Below, piece by piece: positions 42,281 to 52,379 of a DNA stretch of 64,000 nt. The DNA comes from Nothophaeocryptopus gaeumannii (lineage: Eukaryota > Ascomycota > Dothideomycetes > Mycosphaerellales > Mycosphaerellaceae). The DNA is taken from assembly GCA_031771865.1 (NCBI GenBank), contig JASISA010000025.1:1240001-1304000 (forward strand), in the 5' to 3' direction. The translations under genes and the position numbers were made by a program. Within the stretch, counting starts at the first letter, position 1. Each line of letters begins with the position of its first letter. The notes under the pieces are model-generated. The model worked only from the letters and a program-made list of their open reading frames with translations, ran no database searches and was not told where the DNA came from.

Positions 42281-44246
42281 TTACCACTTCCTCAACAAAT
42301 GATTCATCTCCCTCTCCCCATCCCCAACAAGTACCTCCACTCCCTCCGTCCCAACACTAGCATCCGTCCCCCTCAACCTCTCCAACACCTCCTGCCCCAC
42401 TTCCTTCTTAGGTTGCCCCATATACCACGTCTTATCCCCCTCCTCCGTCCCAAAAGCCTCCTCATCCCATCCGTTCCCAAAATACGCAAACCGATCTTCC
42501 TCATTCTCATACCTAATCTCAAAATCCTCGAACCTCGGCTCCCCCATAATTTTCGTAAATTGACTCCGTTCCCCCGGCCAAAGGGAAGGAGGTTTGGATG
42601 TTCCGTCGTTTCCCTTATACCAAGCGACGCACGGGCCCGTCAGAGCGGTCCGTTTCATCCACGCGTTCGCGTGGCGGACGAATTGATCGACTGCGATATC
42701 TTTCGGGACGATGCTTAATATCCCTTCGATCTGGCATTTGGATATACATTTTACCATGTATTCTGAAAACACTTCTGTGGAATGGAAGAAATTTCCTTGT
42801 GGTAAGGGACCGAATGCTGAGGCGGGGTTGAAATAATTTGGCATGGAGCGGAGCATGAGGGCCATGTATGAGGGAGGGGAGAGGAGATTTTCCCAGGAAG
42901 AAGCGATGTCGATGCCGTTTACGGTTCGTGGGAAACGAGGCATATGGGATTGGTCGTATCCCGTTGCGGCTATTACGAGATCGATGGGATGTTCGTTTCC
43001 ATCGGCGTCGAGAAGACCGGTTTGAGTGAAACGTTGAGGAGGTTGAAGGAAGACGGTTGTTTTAGTGTGCGTGAGGGCTTCGAGATATCCGTATGCGAAA
43101 GTTTGGCGACGACATCCTATACCGAAACCTGTGGGGAGGATGGCGTCGATGAGGTCTGGGTTGAGCGCGAGTTTCTTTTTCATGTAGGCTACGACCATGT
43201 CGCGGACTTCGTTGCCGATTTGGCCGCCGTTGATGAGGTAGGGATAGCGGGAGTTGAAGGTACTTTCGACGGATTTGCGGTAGGCGAGGTAGACGTCTGG
43301 GTCTTTGAGGAGTTCTTTCTGCTCGGAGCTGTATTTGAAGTTGGCGCCTTCTTTGCCGGAGTAGGCTTGGTTGGGTGGTGGGAGGATGTAGGTTTTGTTG
43401 CGGAACCAGGTGTATAGCTCGCTCACGTCGTTGATGATGTTTGGGCCAATTTGGACTCCACTGCATCCATAGCCGATGAGTGCAACTTTCTTGTCCTTGA
43501 CGGTAGTCTCTTCTTTCCAGTAAGCCGGGTGGATGACCTCGCCCGTGAAGTCCTCAATGCCGGGCAGCGGGTTCAGCCTTGGATTGCTCACCGGACCATT
43601 CATCTCCAGGAAGAAGTCGACCTTGTCGTGGAATACATTGCTACTCTCAAGATCTTTGACTTTCAATTCCCATTTTGAATCTGCGTCTGTCCAGGCCGCT
43701 GACTCTACCCGATGCCGAAACTTGATGAACTTGTAGAAGTCGTTCTCTTTCGCTACCGTTCGCAGGTACTCAAGGTTCTCAGCTTGAGGCGCATACATCT
43801 CTGACCAGATGTTTGGTCGCCATGAGAATTGATATACGATAGATGCAATGTCGCATCGACAGCCTGTTCGATGTCAGCCTCTTGCTTCAGCCAACGAATG
43901 AATACCGACCGGGGTATTTGCTTGTCAACCACTGAGACTGATTAGCTCTGCCGATTTCATAGGGATCTCAGATGCGTACCACTCCGCCGACGTCTTCATT
44001 CATTTCATATACCACAATCTCGACATTCTTCAACTTCTCTGCAGAGTGGAGGAATTGCAGGCAGCTGATGCCTGCCCCAAGAACACCAATTCGAACTTTC
44101 CGTCTCGTCCCATAGAATTCATTGCTGATGTCGACGTCTGGTCGGCCTGACGGATCTGGAAGCCCATCGTAAAGGAATGTCGGCACGAAATCAGCAGCTT
44201 TGGGGTTCGCTAGAGGCTTCGTGTTTTGGTATGGGGTCTCCTTCAT
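42281..44246 (-). CDS. Flavin monooxygenase, Baeyer-Villiger type
   Basis: Three exons: 43980-44246, 43910-43931 (22 nt) and 42281-43863, 623 residues. Introns are 43932-43979 (GTACGC to TCTCAG) and 43864-43909 (GTCGGT to GAACAG). The joined reading restores EDVGGVWLTSKYPGCRCDIA and SIVYQFSWRPNIWSEMYAPQ. Motifs: FAD site GVLGAGISCLQ, the second fingerprint GVWLTSKYPGCRCD (GxWxxxxYPGxxxD), the Baeyer-Villiger fingerprint FTGEVIHPAYW (FxGxxxHxxxW), and NADPH site GYGCSGVQIGPNI. Such enzymes convert ketones to esters/lactones, sometimes in toxin pathways, here without neighbouring backbone genes. It diverges from a Zn2Cys6 gene. Confidence 0.88.
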
Positions 44247-44911
44247 GGTGAATCTCTAGACCCCAGTATGGAATTGAAACGAGAGCAGTGAGAAGTGCAA
44301 GGCGACTGAGTTGTCGTAAAGCATGTGGAAAGAACTTGATCTTGAGTGTAATTGATCAGCCATACGAAAGCTGAGATAGGCTTACATACGGCGCATCGGC
44401 CTACTGCGCCGGTCCGCGTTGAAGAGGAGGGGCAAAGCAATCCCCTTCGAGCTAGGAGGTATGATTGTCTGATATGGATGCTCCTGTCAACTTGGAGATC
44501 GGTCTTCAAGCTCGGCGTGTATGACGCCCCGACCTTTCCGATCCTGGCAATCTCGTGCGGAGGTCAAATGGCAGTGGCGGTTGGGGTGGGAGGCACTGTT
44601 CTGCTCTGAGACGTTATCTTTTGGCCGAAAGAACATGTCTCGGCTATGCAGGTGTGTTAGACGCAGTAGTCCGGCCTCACATTCAGAAGAAGTGAGAGAA
44701 TGGTTGGTTCCTATTGCAAAAGAATGAAGCGATGAAGGCCATTTGGAGAACCGGAAGCACCGGCGATGAATTTTGACGTATACGGTATTAGACTTGATAC
44801 ATGGTCAGATGTCCTGGATTCTGATGAGCCCGACAAGGCGGCCGCTTCAGCCGCAGCCACAGTAATCATCACCAACCTCACACCCTACTACCATTAACAC
44901 TCAGGGCCAAT
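44247..44911. promoter_or_regulatory. Shared divergent promoter (monooxygenase / Zn2Cys6 factor)
   Basis: A 665-base bidirectional region. Contains CGG triplets in inverted arrangement, including CGG-N9-CCG at 44397-44411 immediately followed by CGG-T-CCG at 44410-44416. Zn2Cys6 proteins often bind CGG pairs, so autoregulation is possible but unproven. Confidence 0.35.
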
Positions 44912-46778
44912 ATGGACCCAGACCAGGCAGCTCCGCAGGGACAGCAGACCAACTTGGCCAGTCAAGCATGTCTATCATGTCGAAAACAAAAACGAAAATG
45001 TGACAAGTTGCTCCCTTCATGCTCGCTCTGCGTCCGCATCGGCCGGCCGTGCGACTACAGCATCGAGAACTCAACTAATCAACCGTCCTCCGAAGACTTT
45101 CAAGCATTACAGAAGAAAGTCGCTTATCTGGAGGGTCTGCTCTCAAGGACTGCTACTTCTTATAGTGGTAACGGCGTCCACTCCAATGGCTCCTCAGGAA
45201 GCAATGGAAGCACCCCGCCGAATCTCTTACAGTCTCTTTCTTCTCCACAGCTGAATCAATCAGTATGGCCAGGTCCTTCGGCTTTTCCTAGCTTGTATTT
45301 CCTGGACTCGGACGCCTTCGAAAATGAGCGCTTTACAATTCAAATGCCTTACGTACGCGTCCCTCCCGGTGCCTTGACCGCCCTGGGCAGCGCTGCAGAG
45401 CTGAGAGCCATGATTGAGGAATACTTCGCTACCGTGCACGGATACTTTCCAATTGTGTCGAAGATCAGATTGTATCAGCATCTTTCGAATCCTATGCATG
45501 AGCCTGGAGTTGACATTGCCTTACTGTTCATGGCGATGAAGCTGGCCATAAGCGAGATACCCGAGGGTCTGCCTCCACAGACCCAACTTTACCAAGACGT
45601 CGTTTCGTTCTACAACTTTGTCGAGGCACAGAGTGGCTTCAGTATACAAGCAATCCAGGCGCTCCTTCTCATATCCTTGTATGAAATGGGCCACTCCATC
45701 TATCCTGCCGCATACCTCTCCATCGGTCGAGCCGCTCGTCTTGGCCACGCAATGGGAATCCACGAGCGAGGCGCACCTCAAATGCTTCCACGATGCAACA
45801 CCTGGACCGAGCAAGAAGAGCGAAGGAGGGTCTGGTGGGGTGTGCTAATCTTAGACCGCTTCATCAGCATCGGGCATCGCAGGAAACCCTTCGCCAGCTC
45901 CGATCCTAGCCTGGACATCCATCTGCCCACAGACGACAGCCATTGGGACAAAGGGCAAATGTTGGTATCTGCACCTCTCGCTCTCTCAGCTAGTCAGACG
46001 ATCCGCGCCGCACCTTTTGCGAGAACGTGTCAAGCCTCGCACTTGCTAGGGAAGATTATTCGACATTTAAATGACAGAGCTTTGCCGATGGACTTCAAAT
46101 TCAACGAGGCACTTCAACTACATCGCACAATGCGTGCTCTATCCGGCTTGCTACCTGCTGAATCTGAAGGTGATAATCCGGAAGAGCTTCCGACGTTATG
46201 TCCAGCCATGGCTATCTGCTACTCTGCACTCTTGACGCTGTATGATCAGTACGCTTGTACAGAAAGACATGTCGACAATGGTCCAGAGACTCAGCTTATA
46301 ATGCAGAAAGAAAGTATAGACGGCTTGAGCGTGATCACCTCCGATGTCATGAACTTGGCAAGGAGAGCTAGAGGATTCATCGACAGAACGGGATTAGGGA
46401 AGCTCAGTCCTTTCACGATAGATGCGTTCTATCAAGGCGCGGCAAATTGTAAGTCATCTTCCACCCTCACTCACACTCACTTTGAAAAGCTAGCTGACGA
46501 ACCTTCGTAGACGCATGGTACGTCCGCGAATCCTCCGACCCCGAATGCGCCGCCCGTCTCTCCGAACTGAAAGAACTCCTCCTTCTCTGCGATCAAAGAT
46601 GGAAAGTCTCCGGTCAGTATCTCTATATCCTCAACGACTACTGGGCTACGGATAGATTAGCACCTCAATGAATGGAACAAGCAAAGTCTCTGCTGACGGC
46701 TTATTCTTTCTTCTCACAGGTGAGTACCTCAGAATCATTGAAGCAACCGAGTTTCATCTTGCCAGTTATACCAGGTGA
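44912..46778 (+). CDS. Zn2Cys6 fungal transcription factor
   Basis: Three exons: 44912-46448, 46511-46612 and 46720-46778, 565 residues. Introns are 46449-46510 (GTAAGT to TCGTAG) and 46613-46719 (GTCAGT to TCACAG, 107 nt). The zinc cluster is C20-x2-C23-x6-C30-x6-C37-x2-C40-x6-C47 with a basic loop RKQKRK. A short heptad-like dimerisation segment follows (FQALQKKVAYLEGLLSR). The middle-homology region (Fungal_trans) covers about residues 160-400, with LISLYEMGHSIYPAAYLSIGRAARL and RRRVWWGVLILDRFIS. The last two exons add YAWYVRESSD and the end GEYLRIIEATEF, a common C-terminus in this class. It probably regulates the divergently transcribed monooxygenase. Confidence 0.88.
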
Positions 46779-47353
46779 GCATCTCTGCCATTTGCGAGAT
46801 GAGCATGTGATTGATGTTCGTCTGAAGTGAGAAGAATCTCGACCCGGACCTGAGGGCTTTGTGTTCCGTGAGATGAGTTCAGTCAGGACAAGATACCGAG
46901 CGGAAAGCTGCAGGGGTGTTGTCATGGCTTTCGAGGGCAGCTTGCATATCATGACATCTCTAATTCACAGAGAACAAACGAAGCGTAAACGCATCCGTGG
47001 TCATTCAAAACACGCGTCGTTTGGTCATGTACAACTGCATCTCTCACTCGTTTGTATATTCATCATAACTACTGACCCCTAGCCAAATACTCTTCAGAAA
47101 AGCCACAACTCGCACGCAGGATCTCTTCTCGCACGCCTGAAATGAAAGGCTGCTGACAGTTGCTGTTCCGCACTGGCAGCCAACTCGCAAGAGTGGTATC
47201 TCAGTATTCTATGCATCCAATGTCTGAAATGTAAAGAAGCCATCCACCCGTTCCGGCCGGCTTCTAAGCCCAAGCCCATCCGTTCCAAGTCCTGATTTTC
47301 TTGTTTGAGCCGATGCCGAGACCACTTGAACGCCGGCAATGAGCACTTGATCC
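46779..47353. other. Convergent 3'-3' spacer
   Basis: Between the Zn2Cys6 gene (plus) and the SP-RING gene (minus). No coding evidence. Confidence 0.5.
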
Positions 47354-50300
47354 CTAATCCAGCTCAATGATCTCCACCACCCGCTTGGGTGGTGCGGTGG
47401 CAGCTGAGAGTGGTGGCGCGCTTCTGCTTGATCCGCGCTCCTCGCGCTCCAGACTGGGAGAGCGTACGCCGGTTTGCTCCTCTTCCTTGGGCTTCCAGCT
47501 CCCATCGACTTCAACGATAATCGCCTTTGTCTCAAGCAGACTTTTCGCCTCTAGCTCCTTTCTTACTTCGAGCAAGAACTCGTCCAGAACCAGTGTCTGC
47601 GGCCGCACATCGCCTTTGCAGAGAGGACATCGCCAACAGTCAACGATGGTAGGCCAGCCGGGTTTCTCTCGCTTGCACATTGAAAGAAACATCTCGAGGT
47701 CGAAGACGTCCTTGTGCAAGCAATTGGCACCTCGAACAGGTGTATCGACCAGTTTGAAGCCGGAATAAGGGTCGTAGAGTTTGATTGTCATCGAGCTTGA
47801 CGTGACAGCAATGTCATCGTCGTCAGCCTCATCAGCAGCCAATGATCGCTTTATGGCTGACAACGAGTCTTCCGCTGAGATGCGCGTGATCTTGTCCGGG
47901 ATGTCGTTGTGATCAATAACGCCGATGGTCTCCACGGCGACCGCATAATCGAACTTGCGCTTATGTGTCTCTTGGGCACGGTTGAGAGAGATGGTAAGCT
48001 TGTTCTCACCACAGATGATGTGCTCTGTCAAGTCGACAGGTAAGTATCGACCGTGGTGAAGCTTCCTCCTCAACCCAAGCTTTGTACCGTTCAACTCAAA
48101 GGCCAGTTCTTCGGGCCAGTAATTATCCGCCACCACCCATTCACTTTCTGACTTGAATCCCTGTGCAGGCAATGCTGAGCAACGCAGCCGGCACAGAAGC
48201 GACCTATCGTCAATGAATCTCGACCTCGCCTCGCCAGGGATTGCTATGTCGTAGCTCTTTGGCAACTTCTCAAACGTGTCTCTTGAGATCTCAAACGACA
48301 CGACCTGTTCAGGTGTTTTCCGTTTCACTCTAGTCGGTGGAAGAGAGTACCCAATGATGTGTTTGTAAAGCTTGGTGGCATCGTTCTCTAACTGAGCAGA
48401 CCCAACGACAGGGCTGCGAAGATTTGCTTGGTGAATAGCTGAGCGATTTGGCTCAGGATGCGTAGGTTGCGGCCGTGGTATTTCGTTGGCTTGTGGGAAC
48501 ATGAATCTTTTTAAACGCATATTGGGCGATTGCAAGGCCGGCGGATTTGATGGCGGTCTTTGATGTGCATTCACGGGACGGGCAAACTGCCCCAGAGGAG
48601 GACCTGGTTGAGTTGGTGACTGCACTTGCATAGGGCTGTGGCGACCGCCTTGTAGTGTCAGTCCAGCAGCTTGCGCCTGCATAATTCGCTGCTGAAGAAT
48701 TTGCTGATTTGCCGATGCACGATGCTGGTCGCCTCGCATTTGCTGCTGTTCTTGACTTGGCACTTGTTGCCCCATGGCGTGCATTTGTTGCATTTGCGCC
48801 ATCGCACTGGCTGGTGGAGAATGGAAGAACTCAAGAACGTCTAGCGGCGCGTTGAATGTGACCGACGCCAGCCCATTTTGCGCGAGTCCAGCCCAGTATT
48901 CGTATACTTGACGTAGTTTGCTGTACGCTAGCGTCCTCTCCTGCGGACTCCGCCGCCAGTTATATTGCATAAGCGTGTGTTGGTCGACGGAGTGAAGTTG
49001 CTCGAGCACTTTCGTGCCTCGAGACTCATCGATCCCCCAAAGCATGCGCGTGATTGCCCTGAAGCATGTGGTCTGCAGGACCGGGCTGGTTAAAGATAGA
49101 CTCTCCACCATGTCTTGCACCAAAGGAGGACTGCGAAGTTGTTGACACTTCTGAATCAGCGCATCCCATTGCAAAGGCATTTTCTCTAGGAAGTCTCTGA
49201 TCTTCACTGCCCGAGCCTCGAAAACCTCACGCGCATTGCTCGTCGAGTCAGAATAAATATCCATGATTGGCTCTGGGAACGCCGCGAAGAACTTGAGCAA
49301 ATCGCTATTAAGTTCGTGGTTCGCGCAGAGGAGGGTTGCAAGCTTTTCAAAGCAATTCTGTTGAAGGTTCTTCAATGAGCGGGGCAACAACGTAGGATCC
49401 ACGGTTCGAAGACAGTACAGCTGGCTGAGTAGGTGATAGAACCAGTCTCCAGAGCTAACGGCTTGTCTCAAAAGTGTCAAACGACCACTGTCCATCCGCG
49501 AGAGCTTGGCGCCAAGCTCAGCCTCTTTCATGTCCAGCCGTCGATGGAGCTCTTGAGGCGGTATCCGTGACGGGGCAAGCTGCATTGGCTGAGGCTGGTG
49601 ATATATTTGCTGCTGTGATGGGTGGCCATGGTTCGAAGGGATTGGAGGAGGCGTTCGCAGAGGCTGTCCGTTGGCCTGCGCATTCGATGCTAGGATCCGT
49701 GGAGCCTGAATATTGCTTGGCACGCTGGGCAGTTGCTGATGCTGATGTGGTTGGGCAAGCTGCTGTTGCATCGTTGATGATGCATTAAGTCTCAAAATTC
49801 TCTGTGAAGGGTCCTGCTGCGGGCTGCTTTGGAGGATTGGGCCAGGCCGTGGAAGCCTGTTCTGAGGCTGCATTCCAGTGGCGGACGCGGATGCTGGTAG
49901 TCTGGCGACATTTCCATTCAAATCGGCTGAGCTGCGGTGGCTTCCATGAGATCTGCCGCGAAGGGCAGCGATTTGATTGTCGGCGAAGGTGGGTGAATTG
50001 ATGTTCTCGTCGCTTGGAGCGGGTGACGGCAGTCCTGGTTGCATACCGGGCCTCGCTGGGTCAGTGGACTTCCTGCTGAGGACGGCATTGTTGGCCGGCG
50101 TAGGTAGAGCCGTTACAGACATCGTGAGCGCTGGCGATTCATACTGTACGAGTGTGGGAGCCGAGGGAGGAGGATGTTGAGGAGGTCTTGATAGGAGTCG
50201 CGCCTGCGGTGTACCGCTGTGCCTTCCGTTCTGGATTGTAGCAGTCGCAGTGTGTGTCCCTCCTTCCTCGAGATCACCAATCTCCCTGGGCGGCGAACTT

Positions 50301-50527
50301 TGTTGCCTCGAAGCCTGCGCGTTCGCGGCATGAGCGACCGAGTTGGCACTTGTATGATGAGCCGCTGCATGCGCCGTTTGTACTCCTCCGTTGGCACTCG
50401 CTTCTGCAACTACACCCGACCCTTGCTGCTGCATCCATCTGTTCTGCCGGGAGCTGAGGAACTCATCGTGGGAATTGCTTCCTGGGTCGGTGCGTCGCTT
50501 CTTTTGCGGCGGCTCGATTGCGACCAT
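47354..50527 (-). CDS. SP-RING (MIZ) zinc-finger protein, probable SUMO E3 ligase
   Basis: Single exon, 1057 residues from ATG 50527 (MVAIEPPQKKRRTDPGSN), which begins with a nuclear-localisation-like KKRR. The N-terminal 440 residues are low complexity (Gln/Pro/Ser) and likely disordered. A helical region follows (DMKEAELGAKLSRMDSGRLT, PLLCANHELNSDLLKFFAAF-type segments), then a PINIT-like beta region (FPQANEIPRPQ to VVSFEISRDTF). The SP-RING lies near the end: GANCLHKDVFDLEMFLSMC with DCWRCPLCKGDVRPQTL, the C-H-C-C ligand set of PIAS/Siz proteins. Such proteins promote SUMO transfer from Ubc9 in the nucleus. The size and architecture match filamentous-ascomycete MIZ proteins. An in-frame extension upstream to 50986 looks like 5' UTR. 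Confidence 0.82.
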   Translation of the reverse strand: MVAIEPPQKKRRTDPGSNSHDEFLSSRQNRWMQQQGSGVVAEASANGGVQTAHAAAHHTSANSVAHAANAQASRQQSSPPREIGDLEEGGTHTATATIQNGRHSGTPQARLLSRPPQHPPPSAPTLVQYESPALTMSVTALPTPANNAVLSRKSTDPARPGMQPGLPSPAPSDENINSPTFADNQIAALRGRSHGSHRSSADLNGNVARLPASASATGMQPQNRLPRPGPILQSSPQQDPSQRILRLNASSTMQQQLAQPHQHQQLPSVPSNIQAPRILASNAQANGQPLRTPPPIPSNHGHPSQQQIYHQPQPMQLAPSRIPPQELHRRLDMKEAELGAKLSRMDSGRLTLLRQAVSSGDWFYHLLSQLYCLRTVDPTLLPRSLKNLQQNCFEKLATLLCANHELNSDLLKFFAAFPEPIMDIYSDSTSNAREVFEARAVKIRDFLEKMPLQWDALIQKCQQLRSPPLVQDMVESLSLTSPVLQTTCFRAITRMLWGIDESRGTKVLEQLHSVDQHTLMQYNWRRSPQERTLAYSKLRQVYEYWAGLAQNGLASVTFNAPLDVLEFFHSPPASAMAQMQQMHAMGQQVPSQEQQQMRGDQHRASANQQILQQRIMQAQAAGLTLQGGRHSPMQVQSPTQPGPPLGQFARPVNAHQRPPSNPPALQSPNMRLKRFMFPQANEIPRPQPTHPEPNRSAIHQANLRSPVVGSAQLENDATKLYKHIIGYSLPPTRVKRKTPEQVVSFEISRDTFEKLPKSYDIAIPGEARSRFIDDRSLLCRLRCSALPAQGFKSESEWVVADNYWPEELAFELNGTKLGLRRKLHHGRYLPVDLTEHIICGENKLTISLNRAQETHKRKFDYAVAVETIGVIDHNDIPDKITRISAEDSLSAIKRSLAADEADDDDIAVTSSSMTIKLYDPYSGFKLVDTPVRGANCLHKDVFDLEMFLSMCKREKPGWPTIVDCWRCPLCKGDVRPQTLVLDEFLLEVRKELEAKSLLETKAIIVEVDGSWKPKEEEQTGVRSPSLEREERGSSRSAPPLSAATAPPKRVVEIIELD

Positions 50528-51237
50528 GACGTTCTCGCAGCGCTTTGTAACCGAGTCATACCTTCGCGGCAGGCAGGAGATGTGTAGCATATGGAAGCCG
50601 AAGTACAAGAGCAGCCAGTTCTTCGTTCGCGGGTCGGCAGTCAAGCGCGTTACACGACAGACGCACGCACTTTGGGCGTATCCTATCGCTGCCTCCTGCG
50701 GATTCTCGCGATGTGATCGATGAGACTTGACATGGACGGAGACGTCGAGCAGTGAGTAGAATGTGAGGGCAAGTGAAGTCCGGTAGCGGTCTTCACCTTT
50801 GCCATTCCAGACCACAGACTTCGGTGGAAGGAGGTGAAGCCAGAAAGGTTCGCCCCTACCGGCATCCGGCACGCAGATCGGTTTGAGCAAAGAGAGGGAA
50901 TGAAACGAGTCAGAAATAGTTTTTAATCCTCGGCAGAAATTCCGTCCCAAGTTGTAACTCTCGCACTGGTGCTCAGATGTGTGCAAAAATCCCCGCGATG
51001 CCCACTGACATGAGTGTGGTCCTACGCGTATCCATTGCTGCCGCCGCAGAACCTTGGCCCGACCGCACGATGCACGTTGGAGGTTGGATGCTACAGGATA
51101 GAGTTCGGGCGCGGCAGATCGGCGAGACTACAGCAAATCTAGCCTGACTGATATTGGGTCTGACTAGCCCTACACGCACGTGCACTAATGCCGCTATCTA
51201 GCCGAGGCTACCCATACTTAGCGAGATGCGAATACAT
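50528..51237. other. Upstream region of the SP-RING gene
   Basis: 5' UTR and promoter of the minus-strand gene. No recognisable coding region apart from the open extension of the gene's own frame. Confidence 0.45.
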
Positions 51238-51600
51238 GACTATTTCTTTTAAGATATAATATTATTATAATAGTAATTAATAGTTATTAAATATAGAAGC
51301 GCTAGACTAGAGAGTAAGAGACTAACTAGAGAGTAAGAGACTATTATATAGACTTATTAGCTAGCTACTAATAGAGTCTATAGTAGAGCCTATACGATAA
51401 ATATAAGTAAGATTAGAGTATACTTTTATTCTATTTAGAATATTATTAGCTTTAATTTAAAAATACTTAATATAAGGAGTTACTATATTAAGCCTAGTTA
51501 ACTATTATTAGTAGCTTTAAATTAAACTAGTTAATAACTATAGTAAAAGTAATTATAAGAAGAGAGAGGAGTAGGCTTAGTTAGTAAATATAGAGTAGAT
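51238..51600. repeat. AT-rich island with RIP signature (degenerate repeat relic)
   Basis: About 360 bases of very AT-rich sequence inside otherwise about 50 per cent GC DNA. TA dinucleotides are frequent, while CA and TG are rare, the expected product of repeat-induced point mutation (C to T, favouring CpA). No open frame survives. Contains a perfect 19-base tandem duplication, ACTAGAGAGTAAGAGACTA at 51306-51324 and 51325-51343. Boundaries are approximate. The parent element cannot be identified. Confidence 0.75.
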
Positions 51601-52379
51601 GGTTAAGGAAAAGAAAAGCAAAGTATTTATCTTAGCGTGGCATAGGCTACTACCCCACGCCTACGGTTGCACCCGCTCCGGTCAGGCCCACTATTGGTTA
51701 GGTCAGATGTGCTGCGCTCACGCAGATCGGCTTCTCGCTTCAAGCAGGATGATGGGTTTGCCTAGTGCCGGCAAGGCTCATGCCAAAAGTGGCCGACCTG
51801 GCCAGTTCACGGTCTTGCTGCAGAGGCCGGCGCTCGCCAGTCGCCACCTTCATCAACACCAGCGAACCTATCGCGACGACATCTCGAAAGCTGCTATATC
51901 AGGACCTATTCTCATTTCAACCAGGCTGCCTAGTTCGGGCTTCCCGTGAGTCGTGCTGCAACGGGCGTACCCTTCCATCTCTTCCGCGTACCGCACCGCA
52001 CTGCCTCGCATCGTGGTTCCTGACGTGCAGAGCACGACCAGTCCAATCGCACTGGAGCACGTAAGTCGCCTTTACGCTGACAGCGGGTCTCTACCAGCAT
52101 CGCCGACAGGGCCTCCGCACGACTCACTTCACCTCTTACACTCCCACCGACGAACGAACGACCCTCCGATGTTGCGACGTCCTGACGAGCTGCGGTTTTG
52201 GTGGTGATGCAGTTGGCGTCGCGACTAGAAGCGTCGTTGATCGCCGGACCCACGTCCCACTAGCATAGCATAGCACATGCGCAACCACACCTAATAGGCA
52301 AGAGCGGATTGAACAACACAGCAGGAAGCAGGAGCGAGAATACGAACAGCAGGGCAAGCCAGACATTCACTCAGCCAGC
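51601..52379. other. Upstream region of the Boi-type gene
   Basis: Returns to normal GC. Short frames on both strands without motifs. Probably promoter and 5' UTR for the gene at 52380. Confidence 0.45.

Noticed and set aside
47367..50587. Several plus-strand frames inside the SP-RING gene
   Set aside because: Antisense shadows of low-complexity Gln/Ser codons.
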